Shown here piece by piece: positions 46,557 through 55,316 of a DNA stretch of 64,000 nucleotides. Under the pieces are notes generated by a model. The model was not told the origin of the DNA. It saw only the letters and a list, made by a program, of their open reading frames with translations, and ran no database searches. A program made the translations under genes and the position numbers. The stretch's first letter is position 1, and each line of letters opens with the position of its first letter. Source of the stretch: Henriciella sp. (GTDB lineage: Bacteria; Pseudomonadota; Alphaproteobacteria; Caulobacterales; Hyphomonadaceae); contig JAEPOM010000002.1 in the NCBI GenBank assembly GCA_017642885.1, positions 1-64,000 of the forward strand, given 5' to 3'.

Positions 46557-47333
46557 TTAGCCGCCAAAACGGTAACGCGCGCCGATCGCGAACACGTTTT
46601 GCGTGTTTTCAATGTTCAGCGTGCCCGGGAAGAGCTGGTTGTCGAGCTCAACATCTTCGGTGGCGCGGTAAGCATACTCACCGAACAGTTCCCACTGACC
46701 TGCAAGCTGCCACGTGGCGCCGGCCTTGATCTGATAGGCGAGCTTGGTTTCGCTATCATCGATCACGGTAATCGCCGAAGGCTGGTAGGTGACGTCGATG
46801 CTGGCAAAGCCGATCCCGGCACCGAGATAAGGCTGCAACGCTCCGCCTGTGTTGAAATCGTAATAGCCGTTCAGGAACACCCCTGTGTTGGTGATTTCGC
46901 CCTGTCCGTCAGCGACAACCGCGGCAACCGTGACGCCGAGCGAGGTCGGTGATCCGGCAATTGCAGCCGCGTCTACCGCGTCAATGCTGCCGCCGCCGAG
47001 CGTCACACCTGTATGTGTGTCAACGTCCGCGCCGGAATATGCTAGCTCGACGCCGCCGCGCCAGCCATTGCCAAAGCGAGCACCGAATTCACCGGCGAAT
47101 GCAGTGCCGTTGTCAAATTCTGTGTCCCAGCCATAGGGAGTGCCTGCCGCTACATCCAGCGTGCTGCCATCACCGAGATCGCCAGTGGTGAAAGCGCCGG
47201 TCGAGCCGCTATTGCTGCTGTCATTTTGCTGCGCGAACCCGATCGATCCGCCAACATAGTATTCTTGTGCTGCCGCGGCGCCCGCAAGGGCAATTCCAGA
47301 GGCTGCTAGAGATGCAAATTTGATAAGGTTCAT
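46557..47333 (-). CDS. Outer-membrane beta-barrel protein (P44/Msp2-OmpW type)
   Basis: A 258-residue outer-membrane protein: signal peptide of about 22 residues (AAAQEYY), alternating strands (YYVGGSIGFAQQ, FAGEFGARFGNGWRGGVELAYSG, GVFLNGYYDF, LQPYLGAGIGFASIDV, LFGEYAYRATEDVEL) and a C-terminal strand FAIGARYRFGG. The LGAGIG-like motif fits the small eight-stranded surface-antigen barrels. Ligand unknown. AT-rich upstream region may carry its promoter, shared divergently with the mutase gene. Confidence 0.87.
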   Translation of the reverse strand: MNLIKFASLAASGIALAGAAAAQEYYVGGSIGFAQQNDSSNSGSTGAFTTGDLGDGSTLDVAAGTPYGWDTEFDNGTAFAGEFGARFGNGWRGGVELAYSGADVDTHTGVTLGGGSIDAVDAAAIAGSPTSLGVTVAAVVADGQGEITNTGVFLNGYYDFNTGGALQPYLGAGIGFASIDVTYQPSAITVIDDSETKLAYQIKAGATWQLAGQWELFGEYAYRATEDVELDNQLFPGTLNIENTQNVFAIGARYRFGG

Positions 47334-47492
47334 ACCTAACTCCGTGTCTGTCGCGAAGGGGTTCGTCCCTGCGCCACGGAGGTAATTAGTATTCTATATC
47401 GGATAGACAATATTAAATATGATTTGGCTTGCTTATTGCTTCACAGTCTGCACAACGCCCCTATTGGGGAAAATCTGATCTAGGACGTAACA

Positions 47493-49010
47493 ATGCTGCC
47501 AAAACCGCTGGCTCGAATCGCACCAAATACACTCGAATTTGAAATCCTACCTTTGGTCAAACCGACCGGATTCCGGGAGTATGATGCCCGCTGGTGGTTC
47601 AACGGCATCGGCCACGAAAAAGATCCCGAACTGAACCTCACAGGTGTGCAGGCGCTCGGTCTTGGCATGGCAACGCTGTTCCACGAACTTGGTGTCGAGC
47701 CGAAAGTCGTAACTGGACATGATTATCGCTCGATCAGCCAGCCGATTAAAAACGCGCTGATCCTGGGCATGGTCCAGGGAGGATGCGAAGTTCTGGATGT
47801 CGGTCTTGCTTTGTCTCCGATGGTCTATTGGAGCCAATTCGAACTCGACTGCGCCTGCTGCGCGATGGTCACGGCATCTCACAATGAAAACGGCTGGACC
47901 GGGGTCAAAATGGGCGCCAACCGGCCGTTGACATTTGGCCCGGATGAAATGGGCCGACTGAAGGAAATTGTACTGAACGGCGACTTCCAGCCCCGCGCTG
48001 GCGGCGGCCATTTCCGCGTTGATGATATGCGCGAAAAATACATTGAAAGCGTATCTGAAGGCGTATCGATCAAACGGCCCCTGAAAGTCGTTGCGGCTTG
48101 TGGTAACGGCACCGCTGGGGCGTTCGCACCGGACGCGCTCAGAAAAATGGGAGTCGAGGTCATCGAGATGGATTGCAATCTCGACATGACCTTCCCGAAA
48201 TACAATCCAAACCCTGAAGACAGCGCAATGTTGCACGCCATGGCTGCCGCCGTGAAAGAGCATGGCGCTGACATTGCTCTCGGATTTGACGGAGATGGCG
48301 ACCGTTGCGGCGTCATCGACAATACCGGCGATGAGATCTTCGCCGACAAGATTGGCCTGATGCTCGCGCGCGATCTCTCGAAGGAGTATCCCGGCGCAAA
48401 ATTCGTCGTCGATGTGAAATCAACGGGGCTCTACAAGACCGATCCCGTGCTGAAAGCGAACGGCTCTACCGTCGATTATTACAAGACTGGCCATTCATAC
48501 ATTAAGCGCCGCACCACCGATCTCGACGCCCTCGCGGGTTTTGAAAAATCCGGTCACTTCTTCTTCCGCCCTCCGATCGGGCTGGGATATGATGACGGTC
48601 TGGTCGCGGCAAAAGCCGTTCTGGAAATGCTTGATCGCAATCCGGACAAGACCATGGCTGACCTGAAGAATGAACTCGACGTTGCGTTCACATCTCTCAC
48701 CATGTCGCCGCATTGCGCGGATGAGGTCAAATATGAGGTCATCGATCGGATCGTTGAAGAGTATAAAGGGCTACTCGGCAGTGAAATACTCGGACGCAAA
48801 GTTGTCGATGTGAACACTGTAAATGGCGCACGAGTGACGCTTGAGGATGGCTCCTGGGTGCTTGCCCGAGCGAGCTCGAACAAGCCGGAATTTGCCGTTG
48901 TCGTAGAAAGCATGCGCTCGCAAGAGGATATGGTCGCACTCTTTCGCGAAGAAGTGAAACCACGCCTCGCCAAATACCCAGAGATCGGCGCCTACAATCA
49001 AGAGATATGA
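47493..49010 (+). CDS. Phosphomannomutase/phosphoglucomutase
   Basis: A 505-residue alpha-D-phosphohexomutase. The active-site phosphoserine loop TASHNENGWTGVKMG, the metal-binding GFDGDGDRCGVID and the substrate-loop EKSGHFFFR are intact. It interconverts hexose 1- and 6-phosphates for nucleotide-sugar and exopolysaccharide supply; mannose or glucose preference cannot be fixed by eye. It is divergent from the barrel gene and monocistronic. Confidence 0.92.
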   Translation: MLPKPLARIAPNTLEFEILPLVKPTGFREYDARWWFNGIGHEKDPELNLTGVQALGLGMATLFHELGVEPKVVTGHDYRSISQPIKNALILGMVQGGCEVLDVGLALSPMVYWSQFELDCACCAMVTASHNENGWTGVKMGANRPLTFGPDEMGRLKEIVLNGDFQPRAGGGHFRVDDMREKYIESVSEGVSIKRPLKVVAACGNGTAGAFAPDALRKMGVEVIEMDCNLDMTFPKYNPNPEDSAMLHAMAAAVKEHGADIALGFDGDGDRCGVIDNTGDEIFADKIGLMLARDLSKEYPGAKFVVDVKSTGLYKTDPVLKANGSTVDYYKTGHSYIKRRTTDLDALAGFEKSGHFFFRPPIGLGYDDGLVAAKAVLEMLDRNPDKTMADLKNELDVAFTSLTMSPHCADEVKYEVIDRIVEEYKGLLGSEILGRKVVDVNTVNGARVTLEDGSWVLARASSNKPEFAVVVESMRSQEDMVALFREEVKPRLAKYPEIGAYNQEI

Positions 49011-49119
49011 TTGTCCGAGCATTCTGACTGAAAGTTCATAAAAAACAACGACGGAGCTTGGGTCTACGTTCGTTACACTCTCGTGCTCGGCATGTCGCCG
49101 GGCCGAGGGAGAAAATCGT

Positions 49120-50595
49120 ATGAAATACCGAACCGGCGGCCTGTTGGCTGCGGCGCTTTTAGTTACAGCCTGCGGCGGGGGTGGCGGTGGCAGCACGACC
49201 ACACCTCCCGCAACCGGAACTACGACCAATTCTACCCCCGTTGTATCATCGACGGTGGCCGACCAGACGGGTAATGTTGGATATGATTTTTCGATTGATC
49301 TCGCCGGGACGTTCACCGACGCCGACAATGATACACTGACCATCACGGCAGATTTTGGGGGCAATGCGAGAGGGCTCAGCCTGTCCGGCACAGTGATTTC
49401 AGGTGTGCCAGACTCAAGCGGCGACGTCACGATCACCTGCACCGCAACAGATCCGAGTGGCGCTAGCGTCAGCGACACGTTTACAGTTTCCGTGACCGTC
49501 GATCAGAGTGCTATCTCGACGGTATTTTCTGGGTCGATCGATCTTGACAATCTCGACGACTTTGCCGGTCAGGCGGTCCCCAACTACATCACCAAGGTGA
49601 ATGATGGTGGCAACCCGATCACGAACGCCGGCGCGACGCTTGGGCGGGTTCTGTTCTACGATACGTCCCTCTCAACAACGGGAACCGTGTCCTGCGCATC
49701 GTGTCACACTCAGTCGCTGGGATTCAGCGATGCAGGCGTTGTCAGCACCGGCGTAGAAGGCGGCCAGACGGGGCGCCATTCCATGCGCCTGATCAATACT
49801 ATGTTTGCCGACGAAACCGATTTCTTCTGGGACGAACGCGCACCCAGCCACGAAGCGCAGGAAAGCCAGCCGATCCAGGATCACAATGAGATGGGATTTA
49901 GCGGCCAGAATGGACGCCCTGACCTGGATACGCTGATCGCGCAAATGGAAGCCACTGAGTATTACGAAGAACTGTTCCGCTTTGTGTTCCTTGATCCGGA
50001 TATCACAGAACAGCGAATCCAGTTGGCGCTCGCCCAATTCACCAAATCCATTCAGTCATTTGATTCGCGCTATGATACGGGCCGCGCTCAGGTCAACAAT
50101 GACGATGCCCCTTTCCCGAATTTCACCACCGACGAAAATGCTGGCAAAACTCTATTCATGGACAATCCCAACCAGGGCGGAGCTGGCTGCGATCGTTGCC
50201 ATCGCGCGCCCGAGTTTGATATCGCACCGAATTCGAACCAAAACGGCATATTCCGCGTTGCCGGATCGACAACCGAGTTTGATCTGACCAATGAACGTTC
50301 GCCAAGCTTGCGCGACCTGGTCGGCCCGGGCGGCAGCTCGAACGGACCGTTCATGCATGATGGCTCGCTCGCGACAATCCGCGATGTCATCGATCACTAC
50401 GACAATATCCAGGCCCCAACGACGGAACCTCCACTGACCGAGTTTTTGAATACGCTGGACAATCGTCTGACCCAGAATGGAAATCCGCAGAATCTTAACC
50501 TGACTGATAACGAGAAAGACCAGCTCGAAGCGTTCCTGCTCACCCTGACCGGAGTGAGTATCTATTCCGACGCGAAACTGTCTGATCCGTTCTAG
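49120..50595 (+). CDS. Cadherin-like / di-heme cytochrome c peroxidase lipoprotein
   Basis: A 491-residue lipoprotein (lipobox LLVTAC, Cys18) with a Gly/Thr/Pro linker, one Ig-like domain of the dystroglycan-type cadherin kind (about 38-128: GYDFSIDLAGTFTDADNDTLTITADF), then a di-heme peroxidase/MauG-like domain. Heme sites are C192-A-S-C-H196 and C357-D-R-C-H361; typical motifs are LGRVLFYDTSLS, WDERAPSHEAQ, NEMGF and SLRDL...PFMHDGSL. It reduces hydrogen peroxide or oxidises a protein substrate on the cell surface or in the periplasm. GGGAG lies upstream of the ATG. Confidence 0.9.
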   Translation: MKYRTGGLLAAALLVTACGGGGGGSTTTPPATGTTTNSTPVVSSTVADQTGNVGYDFSIDLAGTFTDADNDTLTITADFGGNARGLSLSGTVISGVPDSSGDVTITCTATDPSGASVSDTFTVSVTVDQSAISTVFSGSIDLDNLDDFAGQAVPNYITKVNDGGNPITNAGATLGRVLFYDTSLSTTGTVSCASCHTQSLGFSDAGVVSTGVEGGQTGRHSMRLINTMFADETDFFWDERAPSHEAQESQPIQDHNEMGFSGQNGRPDLDTLIAQMEATEYYEELFRFVFLDPDITEQRIQLALAQFTKSIQSFDSRYDTGRAQVNNDDAPFPNFTTDENAGKTLFMDNPNQGGAGCDRCHRAPEFDIAPNSNQNGIFRVAGSTTEFDLTNERSPSLRDLVGPGGSSNGPFMHDGSLATIRDVIDHYDNIQAPTTEPPLTEFLNTLDNRLTQNGNPQNLNLTDNEKDQLEAFLLTLTGVSIYSDAKLSDPF

Positions 50596-50605
50596 TCGTT
50601 ATCAT

Positions 50606-50633
50606 AGTGTCTCATTCTTCGGAGTGAGACACT
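50606..50633 (+). terminator. Terminator after the di-heme peroxidase gene
   Basis: A perfect 9-bp stem, AGTGTCTCA (50606-50614) with TGAGACACT (50625-50633), followed by GTTTTG, eleven bases after the stop codon. Confidence 0.85.
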
Positions 50634-50707
50634 GTTTTGATCCGAAAACGCCTATCATTACTGAAGATTAAGCGCAGATCACTGGATTGTGTGCCTAAGC
50701 CAGCGAC

Positions 50708-51535
50708 ATGGTTTGGGTTGGTAATACTGTGCGATTGTCCATTGCAATCCGAACTGGATCCGTTGCCACGATCCACTTCGCATTGCTGGCTTGGGTCCTG
50801 ACGTCAAAAATTGTGATCCAGAACACCGCGCCGACGCCGGCCATCTCGATCGAATTGGTTGAACTGCCGCCAGCGCCTGACCCCGCTCCAGAGCCAGAGC
50901 AAAAAGTTGAGCCAGAGCTTGACCCAGAGCCTGAGCCTATTCCTAAACCGCGAGCCAAACCGACCGCTGCGCGCGCTCAAGCCGCCTCTCCATCCTCGCC
51001 CGCAGAGCCCTCTATCGGATCTGAGTTTCCGCTCGAAATATTGCGGTCCCCTGAAGCACCGTCCCCAGAATCACCCGCTCCTCTTCCGCCAGCGCTATCG
51101 ATCATACAGGCGCAAGTTGAACCAACCCTCACGCCGGACGCAGACTTCACCGCACCGCTCTCGCCGACCAATCCGGGCGAAGAGTCAGCGACGCCGGCTC
51201 AGATCGCTGGCGCATTGCGGCAACTTGATTGCCAGAAACTAACGCATCGCAAGCACGAATCCTGCGCGACAACCGACCCCTTCACCGCGTGGGCGTCGAA
51301 TGCCTCACGCAAGACAGTTGAGCGCAATACGGATTGGGACCGCTCTTTTCGCTCCAAATCCGTGATCGATAATTTCTATGAGCGCGAAGTTCGCGATCGC
51401 CTCCACTGGCCCGACGAAGACCTATTCGCCGACCCTATGCCGCCAGGTGCCTACAATGCGGACCGCATTCGCAGAGGACAGGAACCCTTGTGGAGTAAGG
51501 AAATGAGAGATGGTTTTCGCAAGGCGGATGAATAA
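50708..51535 (+). CDS. TonB-like proline-rich membrane protein of unknown function
   Basis: A 275-residue protein with one N-terminal membrane helix (about 17-33), then a TonB-like Pro/Glu rod (about 54-85, repeated PEPE and PEP motifs) and a Ser/Pro-rich linker to about 150. The C-terminal part (about 165-275) has two cysteines about ten residues apart and ends in a charged region; it does not resemble the TonB C-terminal domain. No ExbB/ExbD genes are adjacent. It follows the di-heme peroxidase after a terminator. The ribosome site is weak, so the exact start is uncertain. No assigned function. Confidence 0.7.
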   Translation: MVWVGNTVRLSIAIRTGSVATIHFALLAWVLTSKIVIQNTAPTPAISIELVELPPAPDPAPEPEQKVEPELDPEPEPIPKPRAKPTAARAQAASPSSPAEPSIGSEFPLEILRSPEAPSPESPAPLPPALSIIQAQVEPTLTPDADFTAPLSPTNPGEESATPAQIAGALRQLDCQKLTHRKHESCATTDPFTAWASNASRKTVERNTDWDRSFRSKSVIDNFYEREVRDRLHWPDEDLFADPMPPGAYNADRIRRGQEPLWSKEMRDGFRKADE

Positions 51536-51552
51536 AGACGCCGTACTTCGAT

Positions 51553-52287
51553 TTATCGCACGTCTTCATATCGCTCAGACAACCGCCTGGAATTGGCTCC
51601 GAACCCCCACATCAACCCGACATAGAGATAGGTGAAGTTGGCCCGCCAGAAGCCCCATTCTGCTACGCGCCGGTCTGACGACCAGACCTTGCGCGGTACC
51701 TGTTTGACCCGACCCCGCCCGGCACGCACCATGCGCAAGCAAAAGTCGGCTTCTTCCATGATGACCTGCGCCGGATCCCAGCCGCCAATTGCTTCGAAAT
51801 CAGATCGTCGACAGATGATCACCTGATCCCCGAACAGGAGACGGCATCCTCGGAGAAACGAGATCGGCCTGAACAGGAGCGGCGCATACCAGGTCTTGAT
51901 GAAATTATGCACCGTCGTGGCACGCCTTACGCCGCCCGGCCCTCGCATGATCGAGATGAAGCCCGCCAGCGCAGTCCCCCGGTCAGACAAGACCTGTTCA
52001 GTGAGTTCGACAAAGTCCTTCGGCACAACAGTGTCCGCATGAAGAAAACAGAGAATATCGCCGCGCGCCACCGCGGCTCCTGCATTCATCTGTCCGGCGC
52101 GGCCTCGGGGCAAATCAGGAAGGACCGTCGCTTCATATTTCTCAGCAACGCTGCAAGTCTCATCGTCACTCCCAGCATCGGCAACGATCACCTGCAGAGG
52201 CGCCGTCGATAGCTGCTTCAAGTTTTTGAGCGTGTCAGGCAGTGAAACGGCCTCGTTCAACGTTGGAATGATGATCGAGACAGACAT
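51553..52287 (-). CDS. Family 2 glycosyltransferase (TIGR04283 type)
   Basis: A 244-residue GT-A glycosyltransferase: SIIIPTLNEAVSL, ADAGSDDET, GRAGQMNAGAAVARGDILCFLHADT (nucleotide-sugar and DxD-like site), and GGWDPAQVIMEEADFCLRM. The pattern matches TIGR04283, a group often linked to arsenosugar synthesis genes, which are not in this window. The function is therefore inferred only as a cytoplasmic sugar transferase. Convergent with the TonB-like gene. Confidence 0.87.
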   Translation of the reverse strand: MSVSIIIPTLNEAVSLPDTLKNLKQLSTAPLQVIVADAGSDDETCSVAEKYEATVLPDLPRGRAGQMNAGAAVARGDILCFLHADTVVPKDFVELTEQVLSDRGTALAGFISIMRGPGGVRRATTVHNFIKTWYAPLLFRPISFLRGCRLLFGDQVIICRRSDFEAIGGWDPAQVIMEEADFCLRMVRAGRGRVKQVPRKVWSSDRRVAEWGFWRANFTYLYVGLMWGFGANSRRLSERYEDVR

Positions 52288-52319
52288 CTGATACGCTAAG
52301 AAACCTCAAGCGGCGGCAA

Positions 52320-54089
52320 TCATTCATCCAAAGCCAACGCAACGCCCTCACGGCGTGGGTCGGCGCCGCCTTCCAGGCCATCCTCGGTGACGACGATCAG
52401 ATGCAGACCGCTATTCTCGCCGCGGCGTTCCTGAACCTCATAGCCGAGGGCTGAAAGCTCATCCGCGATTTCCTGCCCACCCGGAACGTCGACCTCGACG
52501 CCGACCGTTTCGCCGCGAGCGATAATATTTGGCTGAGCTGCTGCTTCCTGAGCTGAATATCCCCAATCGAGCACACCAAGGACGGTTTTCGACACATAGG
52601 CGACGATCGAGTTTCCGCCCGGCGACCCAGTGACCATCTTCAGGCCGCCATCCTGATTAAATATGATAGTTGGCGACATAGAGCTTCGTGGACGTTTCCC
52701 GGCCGCAGGCGCGTTCGCCACCGGCAGATTCGACTTGCGAGGTTGCCGGGCAAAGTCAGTTAGCTCATTATTTAGGAGGTATCCGTTGACCATTCGCGAG
52801 TTGCCGAAAGCGGCTTCGACCGTGGCCGTCATGGACACGACATTGCCGTGCTGGTCGACGATGGAGAAATGCGTGGTGCCGGGTGCATCCTCTGTCGGAT
52901 CCTGCCCCCACAATCCAACCATTGGGTTCCCCCCGAGCGCGACGCCCGGATCACCTGGCGTGGGTTTTTCATCTGGCGCAAACACTTCCGTGGCGCGCAC
53001 ATCCAGATAGTCAGGATTAATCAGGTCCATGGCCGGCACCTGCACAAAATCTGCGTCGGCGACATAGTGATCGCGGTCGGCATAGGCGAGGCGCTGAGCG
53101 TCGACAAAGGCACGAATGCGCGCAAACGGCTCGGAGGCATCTTCAGGCAGCAGGCGATCATACAGTCCCGGGATCGCGTTTTGCGTTACCCCGCCAGAGC
53201 TCGGTGGCGGCGCTGAACAGATCCGGTAATCGCGCCAGTTTCCACAGAGCGGAGGGCGCACCTTTACGTCATAGCTGGAAATATCTTCAACCGTCATTGC
53301 AGATGGGCGCGGGGCCTCTGACAGTGTGGCGACGATCGCTTCAGCGTTTTCGCCGGTATAAAATGTTTCGATTCCGTCAGCCGCGACGCGGCGAAGCGTT
53401 TCGGCATAATCCGGATTGTCGCGAACCGCGCCCTCTGCCAGAGGCTCGCCGTCCGGATAAAAGTAGGCAGCGCTGACAGGGTGGTCATCCAGGCGCGTGA
53501 ATTGACGGATCCGCTCATTTGCGACGATTCCAGCCAGCCGCGGGCTGACGATAAAACCGTCCTCTGCAAGGCCTATCGCCGTTTCGAAATTGCTCGCCCA
53601 CTCATTCTGACCGTGCGCATCATGGGCAGTCTTATAAAGGGCGATGGCGCCGGGGACGCCCGTGGACTTGCCGGATTGCCAGGCGTCGAGAAAGCCTAGG
53701 ACTTCGCCGTCCTCGATAAACAGGTTCTCATCAATCGCCATGGGCGCGGTCTCACGTCCATCATAAACGACGGTTTCGCCGCTCTCATAATCATAAACCA
53801 CCATGAAGCCGCCGCCGCCAATGCCAGAGGATTGCGGTTCGACCAGGCCAAGCACCGTGTGCACCGCGATAGCGGCATCAACCGCATGTCCGCCATTGCG
53901 CAGCGCCTCCAGGCCCGCTTCAACAGCGCGAGGGTCTGCCGCAGCCACCATCGCGCCCTGAGTCCAGACCGCGTCTTCCACAACCGGCGGTGCGTCCGGC
54001 GTTTCCACCTCTGACGAGGAATTGGATTGCTGACACGCTGCGATCAGGCAGGCTGATACACCGGCAAGAACAATGGATTTGACTGACAT
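52320..54089 (-). CDS. ggt: Gamma-glutamyltransferase, lipoprotein form
   Basis: A 589-residue Ntn-hydrolase precursor. The lipobox is LIAAC (Cys19). The autocleavage and nucleophile site is Thr405 in GTTHFSIVDQHGNVVSMTATVE; the glycine loop SMSPTIIF and SPGGNSI of the small subunit follow. It cleaves gamma-glutamyl bonds of glutathione and related peptides in the periplasm. Unlike E. coli Ggt it appears lipid-anchored. GGAG lies upstream. Divergent from the P1 peptidase gene. Confidence 0.93.
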   Translation of the reverse strand: MSVKSIVLAGVSACLIAACQQSNSSSEVETPDAPPVVEDAVWTQGAMVAAADPRAVEAGLEALRNGGHAVDAAIAVHTVLGLVEPQSSGIGGGGFMVVYDYESGETVVYDGRETAPMAIDENLFIEDGEVLGFLDAWQSGKSTGVPGAIALYKTAHDAHGQNEWASNFETAIGLAEDGFIVSPRLAGIVANERIRQFTRLDDHPVSAAYFYPDGEPLAEGAVRDNPDYAETLRRVAADGIETFYTGENAEAIVATLSEAPRPSAMTVEDISSYDVKVRPPLCGNWRDYRICSAPPPSSGGVTQNAIPGLYDRLLPEDASEPFARIRAFVDAQRLAYADRDHYVADADFVQVPAMDLINPDYLDVRATEVFAPDEKPTPGDPGVALGGNPMVGLWGQDPTEDAPGTTHFSIVDQHGNVVSMTATVEAAFGNSRMVNGYLLNNELTDFARQPRKSNLPVANAPAAGKRPRSSMSPTIIFNQDGGLKMVTGSPGGNSIVAYVSKTVLGVLDWGYSAQEAAAQPNIIARGETVGVEVDVPGGQEIADELSALGYEVQERRGENSGLHLIVVTEDGLEGGADPRREGVALALDE

Positions 54090-54161
54090 TCAATGACGCT
54101 CCGACTTGGCGAACTGAGATCAGCACCGTAGAGCGGTTATCCAGCACAGGAAAGACCATCT

Positions 54162-55139
54162 ATGTCTCAGCCAGGTCGAAATAATCTGATCACCGATATT
54201 GCGGGTTTGCAGGTCGGAAACGCTCACGATGAAGCAGCATTGACCGGGTGCACAGTCATCCACTGCAACACGCCATGCGTCGCAGCGGTCGCAGTCGCCG
54301 GTGGCGGCCCCGGCACGCGTGAGACCGACCTCCTCGCGCCAGACAAGCTGGTCGAAGCTGTGAATGCCATCGTCCTATCCGGGGGCAGCGCCTATGGTCT
54401 CGCCGCCGCTGACGGAGTTGCAGCCATGCTTGGCGCGCGCGGCGAAGGATTCGCCATGGTGGATCGCCCCGGTGTGCCGAAAACACCGATCGTTCCGGCG
54501 GCCATATTGTACGATCTCGCCAATGGGGGTGATAAATCCTGGCAGGATGCCCCACCCTATCAGGCGCTGGGACGCACTGCGCTCGGCGCGGCAAGTCAGA
54601 TGTTCAGTCTCGGTCGAGCGGGCGCAGGCTATGGCGCGCGCGCCGGTCAACACCGCGGCGGGCTTGGCTCGGCCTCGATCAAGACGGATGATGGAATTCA
54701 AGTCGGTGCGATCACCGCGGTCAACAGTTTCGGTTCTGTCTACATGCCAGGGACAGACGCTTTCTGGGCCTGGCCATTCGAGGTGGATGAGGAATTTGGA
54801 GGCGTGCGCCCGCCATCCGTCTATTCAGCAGACGCTGAGGATTGGGGCGCCGCGAAGCAGAATCCGCAAGCGCGCGAGAACACCACCATCGCCTGTATCG
54901 CGACTGATGTCGCCCTGACGCCGGGCCAGGCACAACGGGTTGCTCAGATGGCCTTGTCCGGGTTCTCTCGCGCCATTCGGCCGGTCTTCGCCCCGTTTGA
55001 TGGCGATGTCGTGTTCGTGCTCTCAACCGCGCAGAAGGAGCTTCCCGCACCAGAGCCGCTCACGCTCACCCGGATCGGCGAACTCGCCGCCAGCGCGCTC
55101 GCCCGCGCCATTGCCCGAGGCGTTCACGAAGCGCAGTAA
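54162..55139 (+). CDS. P1-family peptidase (DmpA/NylC type)
   Basis: A 325-residue self-cleaving Ntn-fold peptidase. The precursor cleavage site is between Asn240 and Thr241 in ARENTTIACIATDVALT, with Thr as nucleophile, as in the nylon-oligomer hydrolase NylC; DmpA and BapA use Ser. Other motifs are ITDIAGLQVGNAHD, VAVAGGGPGTRETDLL, and VLSGGSAYGLAAADGV. No signal peptide is seen, so it is cytoplasmic. Substrate: N-terminal D- or beta-amino acids or cyclic amides, not determinable. It ends just before the tRNA gene. Confidence 0.9.
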   Translation: MSQPGRNNLITDIAGLQVGNAHDEAALTGCTVIHCNTPCVAAVAVAGGGPGTRETDLLAPDKLVEAVNAIVLSGGSAYGLAAADGVAAMLGARGEGFAMVDRPGVPKTPIVPAAILYDLANGGDKSWQDAPPYQALGRTALGAASQMFSLGRAGAGYGARAGQHRGGLGSASIKTDDGIQVGAITAVNSFGSVYMPGTDAFWAWPFEVDEEFGGVRPPSVYSADAEDWGAAKQNPQARENTTIACIATDVALTPGQAQRVAQMALSGFSRAIRPVFAPFDGDVVFVLSTAQKELPAPEPLTLTRIGELAASALARAIARGVHEAQ

Positions 55140-55196
55140 TTTCCTGAATTCAGGTGTTGCTTTCCCAGAAGCCGAAGAGTATGTGACCTCTTCCGC

Positions 55197-55273
55197 GCTT
55201 CGGTAGCTCAGTTGGATAGAGTACTTGGCTACGAACCAAGGGGTCGGGGGTTCGAATCCTCCCCGGAGCGCCA
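55197..55273 (+). tRNA. tRNA-Arg (anticodon ACG)
   Basis: A complete cloverleaf. Acceptor GCTTCGG pairs with CCGGAGC (one G-U), the D-arm is GCTC...GAGT, the anticodon stem CTTGG/CCAAG encloses loop CTACGAA with anticodon ACG, and the T-loop is TTCGAAT. Discriminator G is followed by an encoded CCA (55271-55273). A34 is expected to be converted to inosine to read CGU, CGC and CGA. It has no integrase or phage sequence beside it. Confidence 0.97.
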
Positions 55274-55316
55274 CTTCTACAAATTTGCGACTGCCCCGTT
55301 GCCTCTAACCGGTCTC

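Noticed and set aside
55197-55273. tRNA-Arg as a genomic-island integration site
   Set aside because: No direct repeat of the tRNA 3' end, no integrase and no change of gene type were seen on either side.
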